NCBI RefSeq assembly: GCF_902806685.2
Contig: NC_048555.1
Location: 7,130,001 to 7,194,000 of the forward strand
Source of the DNA: Maniola hyperantus
Taxonomy: Eukaryota > Arthropoda > Insecta > Lepidoptera > Nymphalidae
DNA: 64,000 bases
Reading direction: 5' to 3'
Shown here: positions 1 through 12,127 of the stretch, one piece after another
Position numbering within the stretch: the first letter of the stretch is position 1
How the letters are laid out: each line of letters starts with the position of its first letter
Program-made: the position numbers and the translations under genes
The notes under the pieces: model-generated
Seen by the model: the letters and a program-made list of their open reading frames with translations, nothing else
The model's database searches: none
What the model was told of the DNA's origin: nothing

Positions 1-319
1 TTATTTTTGATGTAGTCAAATACCCAATTAAAATACCTAATTGGTTTATTGGTCTGTAAAATCGGGTTGCGGGCAGTAATTCAGCGTAATTAGTAACGGA
101 GACAATGGTACGATTCTGACCGATTTCCTAACCGTTATTATTTCATGGGAGCGGTGCCGATATTCGCGTCACGGACTAATCGACATGATGTCATAGTAGG
201 TATGTAATTTCATCAGACTTACAATAAAAATAATTTAGCGTTTAAACTTTCGTGAGTGATTTCCATATTATACCTATCTTACACCCGGTTATACTCACGT
301 GTTTAAAGTCGAAGCGACG

Positions 320-460
320 TTAGCCCGACAACGGGCTGTGCACTCTGTGCAGGCAGCGGCGCGCGCGGCGGGCAGTCTCAACCGCGACTCGTGCGCTAAC
401 TAACTCCTTGAAAAAGGACCCCGGATGGGTTCGAAACTAGTCGAGCTAACGTCGACTAGT
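320..460. other. GC-rich block ending in a hairpin motif
   Basis: Positions 350-400 are CpG-rich (gcagcggcgcgcgcggcggg). They are followed by tccttgaaaaaggacccc and cggatgggttcgaaactagt, ending in the inverted pair actagtcg/cgactagt (437-461). The ...gaaaaagg...gggttcgaaac... pattern resembles blocks found at the ends of some animal retroelements. Whether it is a repeat end or a promoter is open. Confidence 0.3.
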
Positions 461-1092
461 AATAAATAAAAAATTGTCAGTCTGTCAAACTCCGGGATGC
501 AAATTATCGTCACAATTGACTAAAAGGATAGGCTGTAAAAAGGTAACACACATACAGACACACTGTCACATTTATAATAATTGTTATAGATACTTAATAT
601 GAATGAGTTGAAAGGTGCTATAAGCAGAGGCCTTTCGCCGACATCTTTTGAGAAATGCATTACTTCTACTCGCCTAACCCTGGCACTCCTGGCAAGTCTT
701 GACATTCGTCTCTTGCTATACGATCACCTTAATAAATGGCATTCCAGTGCCATAGGCTGTAAATTGTCAAGAAAAATGTACAGTTTCTGCAGGCACGCGA
801 ATGAATTCAAAAGTCAGTGACATATAAAATACTAATTAGAATACTGTTACACAAAAGTCGGTTATAAATTGTCACCGGATATACGTACTTAAAACCACAA
901 CCCCGCAAGCACTGACCGTAAAACAATGCAATACATGCCTCGGTACTTCAGACCATGTAACCCTAATCTTACACCCGATTGAGACGAATTACAGCAATTA
1001 GTTTTATGGCTCAACAGAAAGGTTTAAGCAGATACAACGCGCTGCGCCAGGGAGGTTGTCAAAGGTTCCTATAGTACCTACTTATATTATTA

Positions 1093-1319
1093 CTAGATGA
1101 TGCCCGCGACTTCGTTCATTCGATTTAGGTTTTTTAAAAATCCCGTGGGAGCTCTTTGATTTTCCGGTATAAAAAGTTGCCTATGTCAATTTCCGGGATG
1201 CAAGCTATCTCTGTACTTTTCATATAAATCGGTTAAACTATTGGGCCGTGAAAAGCTAGCAGACAGACAGATATACACGACACACTTTCGCAATATTTAC
1301 TTTAGTATGAAGGTATGGA
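1093..1319 (-). mobile_element. Helitron-like repeat H1
   Basis: CTAG at 1093, the aaatcccgtgggagctcttt and ttccgggatgcaagctatc blocks, 5' end near 1319 with small changes. Confidence 0.7.
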
Positions 1320-1795
1320 TAGTATAAGTACTTCATTTATTAGATACCTGCAAGTTTGTTGTGGTCGACAACTTCTATACCACCGAGTTTCTTGTTAGTT
1401 TTTTTTCGTTAGCACAAGCGAAACCATTCTACATGTTCATTGTACCGTCCTGCCGTCGCTTTTGCCGTTAAGCTTTGTGTTTGACCAGATCTTTAAGGGC
1501 TGACCTTATCTGATAACAAATTATTAATTAGCTCCAATACCAGCTACTGTTGAAGGGTTTAACCCGCGAATTTACATCAGCAGCCCATCAATTTTGTAGC
1601 AGGATACGGTTGAAATATGCCTAAATATTTAATTGAATTAAAAAGGCATTGAATTAATTTGAAACAATTTGGGTTAATTTATGGGCTTTTATCTTTATTG
1701 TTATAAGAAAGCTTAGGCAGTAAAATGACTCAACTAAAACATTATTGATGGTACGATTAAGACGGGTTTATTCGTAGTGCGCTCCAAACAAACGT

Positions 1796-1958
1796 ATATT
1801 CGGCGACAGGTCGAGATAGCAATCCGGGAGGGAACACCACGCATACCCGCACAGTCCCCGCGCTAATCCGGTGCGGGCGAGCGTTAGTTTCGTGCGGGTG
1901 TGCGGGGCGTCCCGCTGCTTCACACCCTGATTGCCATCTCGACCTGTCGCGTACTATA
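1796..1958. mobile_element. Palindromic MITE family A, copy 1
   Basis: Inverted ends of about 25 bp (gcgacaggtcgagatagcaa ... ttgccatctcgacctgtcgc) around a GC-rich core (cccgcac, gtgcgggtg). The same family recurs at 17392 and 42630. Confidence 0.8.
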
Positions 1959-1962
1959 ATTT

Positions 1963-3145
1963 GGCTTTCATTTAAATGCTAACCAATCTCAAGATCTTTG
2001 TAGATGCATGTAAGTACCTAGTTTTCCAGATTTTCATCAAAATATTCAGTTTCAAAATTTCACGGTCTTAATAATTTACATACCTACAAATCTTTAATTT
2101 TAAATCATATTAGTTTCTAGTACGTGTCTACAAAATTACATCGAGTTTAAATGATAACTAAACTACGTTTGTATGGAGAGAGCGATGGAGAGCCCGCCGT
2201 ATTTATGTCTTGAAATAATGTATGGATATCGTACACTAACACGCATTCAATATTTTATTAAGTATTATAATCATATTATTGTAATAAAACCAATAATATA
2301 TGGCTCGGAGTTCGGACTTTATAGAAAAGCTCTTGTATGGATTATAATTTATATTCTATCAATAAACGATGAAGTATAAGGTTTACTTTGTCTGTGGTAC
2401 TTAGGTGTACTTAATATTTAATTTATAGGTCACAGGTAGTCTATCTGTAGTCTGCACTAGGTATTATTCAATTGATTTTAAATAATAGCTCTCTTTTTCT
2501 AAAATTTTGAAAAAATAGGTAGGTACAGAAAAAAGTTATTTACTCATAAATTAGAGTAATCTCTCAATATTGTGCGTACAAACTTACGTATTGATCGTAA
2601 GGAACCCTTTCCACGCTATTTCGACTCGCACCTACTTATAATAATTTATGGTCTTCACACTTAGACAGAACGACTTATTTCGAGAAAACAAACAAATAAC
2701 GAATAGGTATAGTTTTTTTATTAAACCTTGTACCTAGGTACTCTACGCTATTATTAGCGGGTTTTTTCCCCGAGTCTATAAAGACTAAGCTAGAGTAAAA
2801 GCTAGAGTATTATTAAAATTAAAACTTTTGTAAAAGTCCCGGAAATTGATAATAACGTGGCTACCATTTTAGTGACATCAGCACTAGACTGAAGTTTCGA
2901 GCTGACGGTATATTTTTATTTCGGCTGACGTCATTTCGATGTTAATGAGAAATGGTTCCAGCGCAATAGCAATTTGCGGGACTTATACATGTAAAATTAT
3001 GCAAACGAGTCTAATCGAACCGAAAATATTTACGATATGACACGTCTTCCGACAAGAAAATGAAACAAGACAGTCTCAAGAATATATTACCATTCCAAAC
3101 GAATACGAATAATAATAAAATAACAATATAAATGGCGCTAGGTTG
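1963..3145. other. No gene seen
   Basis: AT-rich sequence with short open frames only. I see no exon, tRNA or recognised repeat. Confidence 0.5.
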
Positions 3146-3151
3146 TCTTTT

Positions 3152-3583
3152 TGGGGTCCGTACCTCAAAAGGTTAAACGGAACCCTTATAGGATCACTTT
3201 GTTGTCTGTCTGTCTGTCTGTCTGCCTGCCTGTCTGTCGAGCAACCTACAGGGTACTTCCCATTGACCTAGAACCATGAAATTTGGTAGGTAGGTGGGTC
3301 TTATAGCTGGTATTAGGGGAAAAATCTGAAAACCGTGAATTTGTGGTTACATCACACAAAAAATTAAATTGTGGTCATAAACTAATAATTAATATGTTCA
3401 ATTTTCGAAGTTAGATAACTATATCAAGTGGGGTATCATAATATGAAAGGTCTTCACCTGTGCATTCTAAAACAGATTTGTAGTTATTTTTATGCATCAT
3501 TATTTTTGAATTATTGAGCAAAATGTCGAAAAAATAAGACTAGAGTACGGAACCGTCATTGCGCGAGCCTGACTCGCAGTTGT
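3152..3583 (-). mobile_element. GTCT-microsatellite repeat (family M)
   Basis: Runs on the minus strand from gcgagtcaggctcgcgcaat to ttgaggtacggacccc, with a short (GTCT)n at 3205-3238. Family M has nine more copies or fragments in the window. Confidence 0.7.
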
Positions 3584-4027
3584 TTCCAGATTTACGACCG
3601 AAATATAATAAAATGGCTGTTATTTTTTCATTATCTGTTTGAACTTTGAAAAAAATGCCAAGCAGTATTCAGTCACTCAATGTTTGAAACTAGGTGATCC
3701 GCCTCGGCTTTGCTCAACTAGAATGTTTTAAAAGCTTTTCTTAATGGGGGTTCATACACATTCTCTTTCTAGACCCAGCAGCAGCGGATTGAGCGGTTAA
3801 AAACGGTTTGAGTGGCTAACTGACGATTGAGTGTGATAACTGACTGACGGACATATTATCAAGGTTATATAAAACCTTGATTTTAAATGTATACCTATTT
3901 TACAGATGATCATATTTTTAGTATTTTCATGGGGGTTTATCGTTGACTTGGTGGTACATAGAGATTTTTGTTGACAGGTTGTACCTACTTCATTTATATA
4001 TACTTATAAAATTCTATAAAAATATTA

Positions 4028-4237
4028 TAAAAGTCCTGACTGACTGACTGGCTTAAATATATATCAACGCATAGCCTAAACCGCTGGTCCTAGAGACTTG
4101 AAATTTGGAGGGTGTGTTATTTGTAAAGAGTCGGTATCCACTAAGAAAGGATTTTTCGAAATTCTACCCTTAAGTGGTTTGAATGAGTGTTTGAAATGTA
4201 TGTAGTCCACGCGGACGAAGTCGCGAGTATAAGCTAG
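4028..4237 (+). mobile_element. Helitron-like repeat H3 (H2-related)
   Basis: gactgactgactggcttaaa, aaaccgctggtcctagagac and the shared end gtccacgcggacgaagtcgc ... CTAG. Confidence 0.65.
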
Positions 4238-4261
4238 TCTAAATAAATAAATAGTACTTAT

Positions 4262-4457
4262 AGGTGAATAACTGACTGATCTATCAACGCACAGCTCAAA
4301 CTACTGGACGGGTCGGGCTGAAATTTGGCATACAGATATCTATTATGACGTAGGCATCCGCTAAGAAAGGCTTTTTGAAAATTCAACCCCTAAGGGGGTG
4401 AAATAGGGGTTTGAAATTTGTGTAGTCCACGCGGACGAAGTCGCGAGCATAAGCTAG
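4262..4457 (+). mobile_element. Helitron-like repeat H2
   Basis: actgactgatctatcaacgc, gaaataggggtttgaaattt, end gtccacgcggacgaagtcgc ... aagCTAG. Confidence 0.7.
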
Positions 4458-4929
4458 TTTTACATATAAGCGCTGTCTCATGTATCTTAAAAATTTAAGT
4501 GTAGGTACCTACTAACTATACCTATTACCTACTGCAATCAAGACACCGGATTATGTGAGAAAATTATGATATATTGTTACCTTTAATTGCCTACCATGTT
4601 AGGAAAAGCGCTAGAAAATAAAGCACACCTAATATTTTGCTGTGAGAGAAATCATCAGCACATTACACTTATTAATAGTTTTCTTCACCCTTGTTAACTT
4701 TAACGGTTATGTTATAGGAAGGCATTTGTATACAGAACAAGAACAGCTCAATTTACGACTTTGGACTAACCTTTGACCAACCACTGTTCAACATAAGTTT
4801 TGAACGTTCGCGATTTGCATAATTAGAACGTTAAAATATTTAAAATATTATGTATTTGTAAGATTTGTAAGTTAAACTCTGCGCTACATCAATAAAAATC
4901 AACCGCAACTAACTATAGTTACAGACTTA

Positions 4930-5109
4930 CAGTACGCGGCAGAAAATAATGTACCTACCTTTAGAAAGAGATAGCGGTTTTGTAGAGCATTGTCTCTGCC
5001 TTGGTCTTTGTCGTTGAGACAGAGGCAATGTTTTACAAAAGCTCGCTCTACAAAGCCGAAATCTCATTCTAAAGGTCGATGTACATTATCTTCTGCGTCG
5101 TACTCTGTA
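4930..5109. mobile_element. Palindromic MITE family B, copy 1
   Basis: Ends gtacgcggcagaaaataatg and the inverted cattatcttctgcgtcgtac, with subterminal ctttagaaagagatagcgg / ctcattctaaaggtcgat. Four copies are in the window. Confidence 0.8.
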
Positions 5110-5137
5110 CTAAATTACTTAGGCTAATATTTCACTA

Positions 5138-5542
5138 GGACACCATGGCGGCGCCAGTCGCCACCAATCACGTCACCTTTATGTCATGAGCTACCAAACG
5201 AGAAACAACAAAGCAGACACCAGAATAGTGAGTTTCAAAATGGACATCGAAAAGTTAACACTGCTTTTATGTACTTACGACCTTCTTACGACGTACGGCG
5301 TCCCTGGTAACGCAACTGGTAGTCGAGTGAGTGAGACATCAAATGGTCTAAATGATGTCTCTATACATATTAGTAATTGCGTCCGCGTCACCAGTGGGTG
5401 GTGCTGGCGGCTGACTGCCTGGCCACTGAATGGTGGCCACTAAATTGGTTGCGCTACCAAGTAGACACCAGGCGAGGTACTCTCATACACCCAGATATCC
5501 ATTTTGTTGGTAGCGTGACTGGTTGCGCTGCCACTGATGTCC
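5138..5542. mobile_element. TA-flanked MITE, 405 bp
   Basis: The imperfect inverted ends begin GGACACCATGGCGGCGCCAG and, on the other strand, GGACATCAGTGGCAGCGCAA. They are flanked by TA (5136-5137, 5543-5544). The TA duplication suggests mobilisation by a Tc1/mariner-type transposase. An 85-codon open frame inside is not thought to be a gene. Confidence 0.7.
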
Positions 5543-5544
5543 TA

Positions 5545-6765
5545 TTGAGATAGTGACTTTTCATCAACGAGTACACGACTTGATAAAAAAATTACTAACA
5601 TTACTCATAATCATAACCATCATTCGTGACCGAGTAACAAATCGAATTCAGTTTTCGTCGCAGTAAATCGAAGAGTTAAAATCTCTGATCTGGAAGCCAA
5701 ATCAGGTCCGTCTTTCATTGGGGCTCATAAGCCCGTGATCTCATTCCAATCCAGAAGCTGTGATTTATCGTCAGATTACAGCGCCAGTGACGCAAGAGAC
5801 CACCCGTCCATGACTGACACTCCTTGGTGATGCGAACAACTTGGTCCGAGAGCCCGTAGCAAATTTTGAAGAGGTGCTTTTTCAAAACTGGAGGTTCTTC
5901 GGAGATTTTACCTGTCTATGCTAACTAGCGGTAGATTCGTAAAGTCATCAGATTGGGATATTTTTTTTAGTAAAAAAGTTAAATGGTATAGTTTCACACA
6001 TTTATAAGTAAGTATTAGATATACGAGAATACAACAATGTATTAAAAATGAAACATTGTACCTATAGCGTGAAAAGTGAATTTTTTCGGACTAGCAGTAT
6101 TATTAGGTAGCAAGGCTTGTTTCATGTTATTTTTGGAGAATTTATTGAACCGATGTTTTATAAAAATGTAAGCTTCTCTGCACTTGTTATATGAAATATT
6201 TGAAATGTCACAAAGTCAGATTATTAACGTGAACCGTAATAGTTAAATTTAAAGAGTACCAACCACTGCACTACAGCTAAACAGCTGAAAAGTCTAGTTT
6301 GTCATAAACAGGCAACGCAGAAAAATCTCCATACTAACTTTTCACCTTTACCGAGCACCTTTTCACAATAAACTATTGGCTCTCGTGTCACTACCTAGTG
6401 CTACGTAGCCCAAACATTCTTTATAAGCTGCCGATTTGAACAGACGATACGATTGTTGGTCGTGTGTTTGAACATGCTGACCACGGAAATTAGCAATAAA
6501 TCACTGATACGGCTGATTTAACTTTGTAAAACCAATTGTTCCAAAATGTATTGTTGCGATAGATTAAAAATGACAAATAACTAAATACCTATACAAATAT
6601 TTAGGACTGTAGCTGTGCACATACGAGCAACATTTGTCTCTTCAAACAGATCTGTTTAGTCTTTTAACTTTACATGAAAGTGTTGCAACGCCAATTTCAA
6701 AGTCTCAGGTAAAATTTTGTTTTGAATAAACTGATTAGAATTTACCTACTTGAATTTAGTCAATG
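5545..6765. other. No gene seen
   Basis: Moderately AT-rich; the stretch 5690-5840 is richer in GC but lacks open frames with splice sites. Confidence 0.45.
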
Positions 6766-6770
6766 TATTT

Positions 6771-6954
6771 GACATACTAATAATAAATGCGAAAGTGTTA
6801 CTGTCTGTACCTATCTGTAAACATTTCACAGCACATCCGCTAAATAGATTTTGTCGTTTAGTACAGTATCTTGTATCCCGGAAACGGATAAAGGCTACTT
6901 TTAATTCAAGAAAATCAAAGAGTTCTCACGAGATTTATAAAGTACCTTAACTAG
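6771..6954 (+). mobile_element. Helitron-like repeat H1, old copy
   Basis: catactaataataaatgcga, tatcccggaaacggataaag and gaaaatcaaagagttctcac; the 3' end is decayed. Confidence 0.55.
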
Positions 6955-7439
6955 CTTGAGTTACTGGTAGGTATCATCTAGTTGTTAATCATTTGAATAA
7001 GCTCTTAAAAACTAGAACATTAAAGCTTGTCTTCTTAATGCAAAATCTTAAGGTATTTGAGATACTCAAAATATTACAGATGCTTTTAAAAAAAAGGCTT
7101 AAAATTGTAGTGTAGATTTAGTAAGTGTCAACAGTAATTTGTAATGTGTGCCTAATCTTTGCATAGTAGAGTTGATTTACGATGGTAGTCGCGGACATTT
7201 ATGTTTTAATCTTCAAATATTTATGACTTTGTTACATAGTCTACTATGGATCTGTGATACCTACTGGAATTCATTTTGATTTCTAAGTCTTCGTCATTCT
7301 TGTACCTATCCCATAATCCAGAGCATTACTTTGTCGTACCGTGTGAAGAAGATTTGTCGTGCTACATTGACAATATAAATTATATGCAAAAAATAAATAG
7401 ATATAATATTACCTACATAGTATCTAAAGTAAGGACTCA

Positions 7440-7636
7440 AACCGTGGAATCAACTATCATCGGCCGTGTTCCCACTAGATTACAACATGGGGTTATTCAA
7501 GGGGCGGACCAACAAATTCCTGAAAGGCCGGCAACGCATCGGCAGTTCCTCTGGTGCTGCAAATGTTTATGGGCGGCGGTAATCACATAACATCAAGTGT
7601 CTCGCCTGCTCGTTTGCTCGCTATCTCTATTTAAAA
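7440..7636 (+). mobile_element. SINE-like repeat, A-rich tail
   Basis: The block ttcaaggggcggaccaacaa, aggccggcaacgcatcggca and gggcggcggtaatcacataa is a sequence I recognise as widespread in lepidopteran genomes; it ends in an A run. The 104-codon open frame here is a by-product. Confidence 0.55.
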
Positions 7637-8453
7637 AAAAGACTCAAAACTAGGACACATTTGGTTTACATTGTAGAGCGCTATCTCTCCTATACTCTCA
7701 TGCGTTTTTATCTTCTATCTTACTCATCGCCGTGCACGAATTAGGTATGCCATGTTATATTAAGAACGTAACATGTCTGCCGTGCTATATTTGAATGTTT
7801 GCGAACTGGAAAAATTCCATCATCGTTTCTGATCACGATTTAATTGATCAATGTCAATGCGAATTAAGTATCTACTATCTACCTATGGCATTTTTAACCT
7901 AAGATTTTTATCGTTGTTGGTAATAGGTAGGTACATACTTAACATTTGCTATTATTTGTCATTCATTTTTAAAACCATAGATGATTAGTTACCAGAAGTC
8001 ATTAGATGTCATGAGAAGGTCATACAAATACAGTCGATTTGGTTTAGTGTGGTGTGTTTAGTTTGGTTGTCAGTTTTATGGTGGGTATGGAACGCCTAAC
8101 GTCAAGTCAAAAGTGAATAGGCATCTTCTAGGCCATAATATCATCATTTGCCAGCAGGTCGGATTGCATCCAAGCGCTAGTCTATAAATTAAAAAGAAGT
8201 CTAAGATTGCATTCAAAAATTTCAAATAAGCCGTACCTACGTCTGTTAATTTGGCATCAGCCCTATTAACAAATAATCGTTTCAGCAGCCCGACATGTCG
8301 TTACGTGTGAATAAGACTTAACATGTCCTATTTTTATAAAGCCAGCGCGAACTGAAAAATGTTGTCGATGTAAACATGATCCCGATCACTACAATGTCAA
8401 CATGATTTAAATGTAAAAGAAACAAAACAGTGATTTTTATTTTTATAGAGGAC

Positions 8454-8735
8454 TCGCTTATGCTCGCGACTTCGTCCGCGTCCCCGACTACACAAATTTC
8501 AAACCCCTATTTCACCCCCTAGGCATACCAATTAATCTAAGGAATATACATTATCTAGCATACCTGTCTTATTAACTACAAACAAAAATATCTTTGATTT
8601 TCCGCGATAAAAAGTAGCCTTCCCCGGGATGCAAGCTATCTCTGTACCAAATTTCGTCAAAATCGGTTGAACAGATGGGCCGTGAAACACTAGCAGACAT
8701 ACAGACACACTTTCGCAATTATAATATTAAGTACG
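8454..8735 (-). mobile_element. Chimeric H2/H1 Helitron-like repeat
   Basis: The CTAG-side end has an H2 body (acaaatttcaaacccctatt), but after about 8590 it changes to the H1 body (tttgattttccgcgataaa, ttcgtcaaaatcggttgaac). Confidence 0.6.
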
Positions 8736-8936
8736 TATTAAGTATGAATTTAATTTAAACTTTATTCTTAACCTAACATACCTAAGGAAAGGCAAACATT
8801 TCGGGACTTTATTATCATCATCATCCCGCGACCTTACAACTCCTTGTGGGTCCACGTCTTTCTTCCATTCACTCGGTAATTTGTCAGGCCCAGAAAATAT
8901 CCCAATAATTATCCCTTTTCCCTTTGGCTGGCTATC

Positions 8937-9254
8937 ATCATCATCATCATGATGAATCCATCACCAGCTCACTACAGAGCACGGGTCTCCTCTCAGAGTG
9001 AAAAGGGTTTTGGCCATCGTCTGCCACACTGGCCATGTGCGGATTGGTAGACTTCATACACCTTTGAGAACATTATGGAGAACTCTCAGGCATGTAGGTT
9101 TCCTCACGATGTGTTCCTTCACCGTTAAAGCAAGTGATATTTAATTAATTAAAACGCACATAACTCTGAAAAGTTAGGGGTGTGTGCCCGGGATCGAACC
9201 TCCGACCTCCGATTAGAAGGCAGAGGTCCTAACCACTAGGCTATCACAGCTTGG
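8937..9254 (-). mobile_element. tRNA-headed SINE S1, full length
   Basis: Minus-strand head tagcctagtggttaggacc (A box) and ggttcgatcccgg (B box), then the lepidopteran body (cctcacgatgtgttccttca, actctcaggcatg) and a (GAT)n tail at 8937-8953. Confidence 0.8.
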
Positions 9255-10735
9255 CCAGCTATACTGTATTCGAAACAAATAGTTGTATTCACCACAATAG
9301 ATGCATGCTGATCGGTCTCTTATGCTATCTATCACATAGTGAAAACAACAAAATAAGTAATGTCTTCTATTCAAGTACAAGAAAGCACTATGCGATAAGA
9401 ATATCAACCAAATATTATCAATAATATCAATACGGACTATAATTGAACTTATAACGGGCACGTAGGTACGTTTAAGTATGCCATACCTTTGTTAAATAAA
9501 AGATACGTAGTCCTATAAACAGTCTGACAGAAAAGTCTCATTTGACCTTATTTTGTTTACAGTAGAAACAAAAATAAAATTGGTAGGTACACGTAAGTGC
9601 TTAAATGTAGCATTATAAATTATGATAAAGTATAAAATAAATTAATTGAATGACGAATATAGGTACACCCAGTCGTGCTTGAGCTTATAATAATATTATT
9701 TTCGTGGACAATTGCAATAATTGTCTATTAGCTGATGTTCAAAGAGAGAGTGTCGGCAAAAGTGTAGATAGTTATCCATCTACATAATATATCCTAGGTA
9801 TTTTACAACGGGTCTTAACTCTTAGTAGTAAACGCCTGGCCCTTAGATCGTATCTATCACTAATTGGTATGCATGGCGCCATCTATCGGCGGCATAAAGA
9901 ACACGCATGAGTGTGACGGAAATTATAATCGATGCAATAAACATGTGACACGGATTAGCCCTTTGTTGCTAATCATCAATATTCTTTGCTCTAACGACCT
10001 GACTGTAGCTTTTCCGCTTTAATTTGTGTCTTTTGTACTACAGCTTTTCCACTTTCTTTTGTAGACTTGCCTTTGGTTTGATTACGTGTCTTTTTATCAT
10101 CTTCAACAATTTTTTTTCTTTTTAATTCATTTTATTTTGCTATATTTTCATTCGGATTGTTTTCAAGAGCTTTTCAGACACATTAATTTTCTCTCATTGT
10201 TTGGTATTTTATTCACTTTTCAAGTTCTTGAATCCTGAAAATCTGACTGATAATCACGATTGCGCTGAGGTGAAGACTCTTCTCACTATACCTACATGCC
10301 ATCTCAACCTTCTGTAAGTACCTTAGTTCCAACTCCCAACATCCGAACAATAGGTAACAATTATTATTTTCAGAGTGAATTTGCATTATGATTCTTACTA
10401 ACGTCCGTCCCTTTACTAGATAAAGGATCTAACCAAGCGATAATTTATCTGTAAAAAAATACCTTCATTTATCTTGAGCCAAACTTATTAATTCCTGATC
10501 TGTATGATCGACAAGGAGTTACAATTACCATATGCGTTGGCTTAAGTCAAATAACGGTTTCCTTATGGCAGCTAAAATTAGTTAATTGCTTATCTCTCTT
10601 GAAATTCATCTCCTGAAACGTAATACGAACTTAGTTTGATTGACAGAAACCAAGGAATGAATCATTATGTTATGTTAATAAGAACACCTTCTTCCGTGAG
10701 GTAAATTTGTTTTCATCCGTCCATGGTGCTTATTA
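9255..10735. other. No gene seen
   Basis: Unrecognised AT-rich DNA. An exon carrying the start codon of the ADAMTS-like gene could be hidden here but was not identified. Confidence 0.4.
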
Positions 10736-10742
10736 TAGAGGA

Positions 10743-11133
10743 CTAGCTTATGCTCACAACTTCGTTCGCGTGGTCTACACAAATTTCAAACCCCTACTTC
10801 CCCCCTTAGGGATTGAATTTTCAAAAATCCTTAACCGATGCCTACCTCATAATAACTATCCGTATGCCTTTCAGCCCGATCCGTCCAGTAGTTTTAACTG
10901 TGCGTTGATAGATCAGATTTATAGCCTCAATAGCTCAACCGGTAAAGGAGTGGACTGAAAACCGAAAGGTCGACGGTTCAAACCCCGCCCATTGCACTAT
11001 TGTCGTACCTACTCCTAGCACAAGCCTGACGCTTAGTTGGAGAGGAAAGGGGAATATTAGTCATTTAACATGGCTAATATTCTTTAAAAAAAAAAAAGAT
11101 CAGTCAGTCAGTCAGTCAGTCACCTTTTCCTTT
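10743..11133 (-). mobile_element. H2 repeat interrupted by a SINE
   Basis: CTAG at 10743, ttcaaacccctacttccccc, ttgatagatcag, then the SINE, then agtcagtcagtcagtcacct. Only the SINE separates the halves. Confidence 0.75.
10917..11096 (+). mobile_element. tRNA-derived SINE with poly(A) and target duplication
   Basis: The head resembles a tRNA (tagctcaaccggtaaagg as A box region, ggactgaaaaccgaaagg as an anticodon stem-loop like tRNA-Phe GAA, gacggttcaaaccccg as B box). It ends in an A run. It is flanked by AGATCAG on both sides (10910-10916 and 11097-11103) inside a Helitron-like H2 repeat, so it inserted after that repeat. Confidence 0.8.
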
Positions 11134-11227
11134 TATGTGTATAGAAGAAGAAGAAGATGAACTCACGTGCTAATTAAAAAAATTGCTTTAAATATCAAAT
11201 GTAATCTAAATATAATATAAAAAGAGA

Positions 11228-11276
11228 TGGTGACTTACTGATGGAGGACACGGGGACGAAGACGGGCATAAGCTAG
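11228..11276 (+). mobile_element. H2 end-to-end remnant
   Basis: ggtgacttactgatgg joined directly to acgaagacgggcataagCTAG; the body is deleted. Confidence 0.5.
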
Positions 11277-11539
11277 TCTTGGAATAAAATCACTTGTACC
11301 ATAAATAAATACAAGAAACCTTATACTGTTTATAACATATTGACAGAGTAGACACCACAGGAATAGCAAGATCGGAAGCGATAATTAGGTCTATGCGGTC
11401 CAGATGGGACTGAATGCGGTAGAATTCACATCCTTGTCATTATACGCTGAGGCGATTCGGAATTCAATTAGTGCAGTCGGACGTTTTGTAGCTTAACATT
11501 TTTAAAGTAAACACAATTGGATGTGTTAATCTATTTAAT

Positions 11540-11645
11540 CATTAATCATCATCATTACCAACCTATAGACGTCCACGGTTGGACATAGGTCTCTTGTAGG
11601 GAATTACTTCCATACGCCACGGTCTTGCGAATCACACTATAATGA
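11540..11645 (-). mobile_element. RTE-type LINE tail fragment
   Basis: A short minus-strand copy of the RTE end (atcatcatcattaccaacct, gttggacataggtctcttg). It is only the last hundred bases. Confidence 0.6.
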
Positions 11646-12063
11646 ATATTCATCACCATCATCTCAAGTTTCTCTTTCACTATTAATGATTAGCATACGA
11701 AGCTGCGGGCATCAGCTAGTTTTTTTTTATAAAATTCTAAGTTTTACACTATAACTGGGAACGGGCTAAAACATCCCCTTAGGCAAACAGTTATAAGCAG
11801 TGGATGATGTAACGCTTTATGATATCAGAGTTATAGTTAGCCATGAGTTCAAAGTTCGTTAAATCCCTTTCGAACAATATTTGCCAAGAGCTTTCTCCAA
11901 CTGAACAAATAATGTATGACACAGAATAATAATAATAATAAATACACTTTATTTGCACAACCACAAGAAGGATTACATTAAAGAATAAAAAACACAGACA
12001 GAAGGAAGATACAAAAGGCAGAATATCCTCTTTTAGACAAAGCGTTTGTTGTTATTGTTTCAG

Positions 12064-12127
12064 ATTCATTGCTGTGTGTCTGAAACCACTAACATATGCA
12101 CAAACAAGCACAGGAGTTGGATTACAA
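12064..12127 (+). CDS. Exon 1 found: C-terminal half of signal peptide
   Basis: The exon follows a pyrimidine-rich acceptor (gttattgtttcag) and ends at donor gtgagt. Read with one leading base completing a codon from an upstream exon, it gives FIAVCLKPLTYAQTSTGVGLQ: a hydrophobic stretch then a small/polar stretch, as at the end of a signal peptide. It ends in phase 0, exactly as the TSP1 exon requires. The start codon must lie in an earlier exon, in the first 12 kb or outside the window; I could not identify it. The exon is short, so its support is the splice sites, the phase match and the signal-peptide character taken together. Confidence 0.65.

Noticed and set aside
7276..7590. Plus-strand open frame of 104 codons
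   Set aside because: The second half is an interspersed repeat (SINE-like block) and the first half is AT-rich without coding character.
9180..9254. Possible tRNA gene on the minus strand
   Set aside because: It has A and B boxes but is the head of a multi-copy SINE with the same body in several places.
10917..10992. Possible tRNA-Phe gene
   Set aside because: The acceptor stem does not pair and the sequence runs into a SINE body with a poly(A) tail and target duplication; it is a SINE head.
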